Source: Halobaculum sp. MBLA0147 (GTDB lineage Archaea > Halobacteriota > Halobacteria > Halobacteriales > Haloferacaceae). From it: a DNA stretch of 64,000 bases. The stretch is taken from contig NZ_JBGKAD010000001.1 in NCBI RefSeq assembly GCF_041361345.1, forward strand, positions 1,426,001 through 1,490,000, read 5' to 3'. Position 1 is the first letter of the stretch; each line of letters opens with the position of its first letter. Position numbers and translations under genes: made by a program. Shown piece after piece: positions 63,209-64,000 of the stretch. The notes beneath the pieces are model-generated. The model made no database searches and was not told the DNA's origin. It worked only from the letters and a program-made list of their open reading frames with translations.

Positions 63209-64000
63209 TCACCCGTCAAGAGCGTCCATGATTATATTCTCGTACTGTCTCGCAACCTGGTCGATGGTGAAGTTCGCTCTGAAGTACTCTTTCGCCGGAG
63301 TACTCAGTTCTGTCCAGTACGATTCGTCTGTCGACAGCCTGCGAACGATTTCGACGAGTTCCGCCGTGTCTCCGTCCGCGTAACCCGACGGACCAGGAAA
63401 ATCTACGAATCGACCCGGGTCGACATCCAGCCCTACTACAGGCGTCGCACAGCGCCACGCCTCCAGGAACGTGTTCGGGAACCCTTCTTTCGGTGACGTG
63501 TTGACGAGTGCAGTCGCTCGTCTGAAGTAGGTGTGTATCTTCGAGGAGTCCACCGCACCGGTGTAATCGACGTTGTCGAGACCCTCGGCCCGGTCTATGA
63601 TGTACCGGTGGTACTCGGGATCGGTCGACTCGGGACCGATCATAACGAACTCGGTGTCGGGACACTGCTCGGCAAGGTCCAGAAAGAGGTGGGGCCGTTT
63701 CACTTCCTCGTCGACGTTCCCGACCCAGAGGACGAACTCGCGTTCGTCACGTGATCGCACCGTCTCTGCCGGCGGATACCCGTTCGGGACCACGACGGAC
63801 GTCACTCCCAACTTTGTCGAAACTGCTTCCGATTGGTACGCCGTCTGTGAGACGACTGCCCCCGCGTTGTCTACGGCGCGGTCGAACAACCGTGAGAACG
63901 GCATCGACAGCCCTTCCAGATCACGACCGACGTTCTTGTCACTCGAAAGGCTGTACAACCACGGCACCCCGAGAAGCTCGAAGCAAACGTTCAATACGGC
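63209..64000 (-). CDS. Glycosyltransferase family 4, C-terminal part (5' end outside window)
   Basis: The last ~263 residues of a GT-B, GT4-type transferase; the frame is open to the window edge, so the start lies beyond 64000. Donor-domain motifs are V-V-V-P-N-G-Y-P, F-V-L-W-V-G-N-V-D, F-V-M-I-G-P-E and N-T-S-P-K-E-G-F-P-N-T-F-L-E-A-W-R-C-A-T-P-V, the E-x7-E nucleotide-sugar motif being E-G-F-P-N-T-F-L-E. Expected role is addition of a sugar to the lipid-linked glycan. Separated from the polymerase-like gene by 115 bp on the same strand. Confidence 0.88.
   Translation of the reverse strand, partial: AVLNVCFELLGVPWLYSLSSDKNVGRDLEGLSMPFSRLFDRAVDNAGAVVSQTAYQSEAVSTKLGVTSVVVPNGYPPAETVRSRDEREFVLWVGNVDEEVKRPHLFLDLAEQCPDTEFVMIGPESTDPEYHRYIIDRAEGLDNVDYTGAVDSSKIHTYFRRATALVNTSPKEGFPNTFLEAWRCATPVVGLDVDPGRFVDFPGPSGYADGDTAELVEIVRRLSTDESYWTELSTPAKEYFRANFTIDQVARQYENIIMDALDG

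Overview
The window comes from an extremely halophilic archaeon (class Halobacteria). It is GC-rich, its proteins are strongly acidic (Asp/Glu and Thr rich), and it carries diphthine synthase, archaeosortase A, a PGF-CTERM S-layer glycoprotein and Agl-type nucleotide-sugar enzymes. Many genes have a TATA-like box about 25-30 nt before an ATG or GTG start. That is the usual haloarchaeal leaderless layout, and it was used here to choose several starts. No tRNA, rRNA, CRISPR array, intact insertion sequence or origin was recognised.

Layout. Positions 1-9.8 kb hold housekeeping and accessory genes: an aldehyde dehydrogenase tail, two winged-helix regulators (one TbsP/DUF5821-like), a CHAT/caspase-like protein divergent from the TbsP-like gene, a class V aminotransferase, a dual-specificity phosphatase, a membrane-anchored molybdopterin oxidoreductase and diphthine synthase. 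Positions 9.9-13.8 kb hold archaeosortase A and, beside it, a large secreted S-layer type glycoprotein ending in the PGF-CTERM signal that ArtA recognises. From about 14 kb to the end the window is one long glycan locus.

The glycan locus holds glycosyltransferases (GT2, GT8-like, GT4, GT-C-like and capsule-type GT-B), four alkaline-phosphatase-superfamily (sulfatase-like) proteins, a MOP-type flippase, an ABC-type flippase candidate, undecaprenyl-type lipid diphosphatase (UppP) and a candidate polymerase. It also holds AglF/AglM-type hexuronic acid enzymes, phosphohexomutase, GlmS and two GlmU-like proteins (a UDP-GlcNAc supply set), a second nucleotide-sugar dehydrogenase, and two asparagine-synthase-like amidotransferases. 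At 39.8-46.2 kb lies a compact nonulosonic acid (sialic/legionaminic acid) module: synthase, hydrolysing 2-epimerase, NeuD-type acetyltransferase, CMP-sugar synthetase, PLP aminotransferase and an unusual CBS-domain/SDR fusion. The simplest reading is that the locus makes, flips and modifies a lipid-linked glycan containing a nonulosonic acid and an (amidated) uronic acid for the S-layer. No oligosaccharyltransferase (AglB) is in the window.

The segment at 19.7-24.0 kb is decaying. An arylsulfotransferase-like paralogue, a GMC oxidoreductase and a membrane protein all carry frameshifts, and the GMC gene also has an early stop. The first two lie wholly or partly in an AT-richer patch (about 19.7-21.75 kb) that looks foreign. 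A second AT-rich patch encodes the C-terminus of the CHAT protein (about 2.1-2.36 kb).
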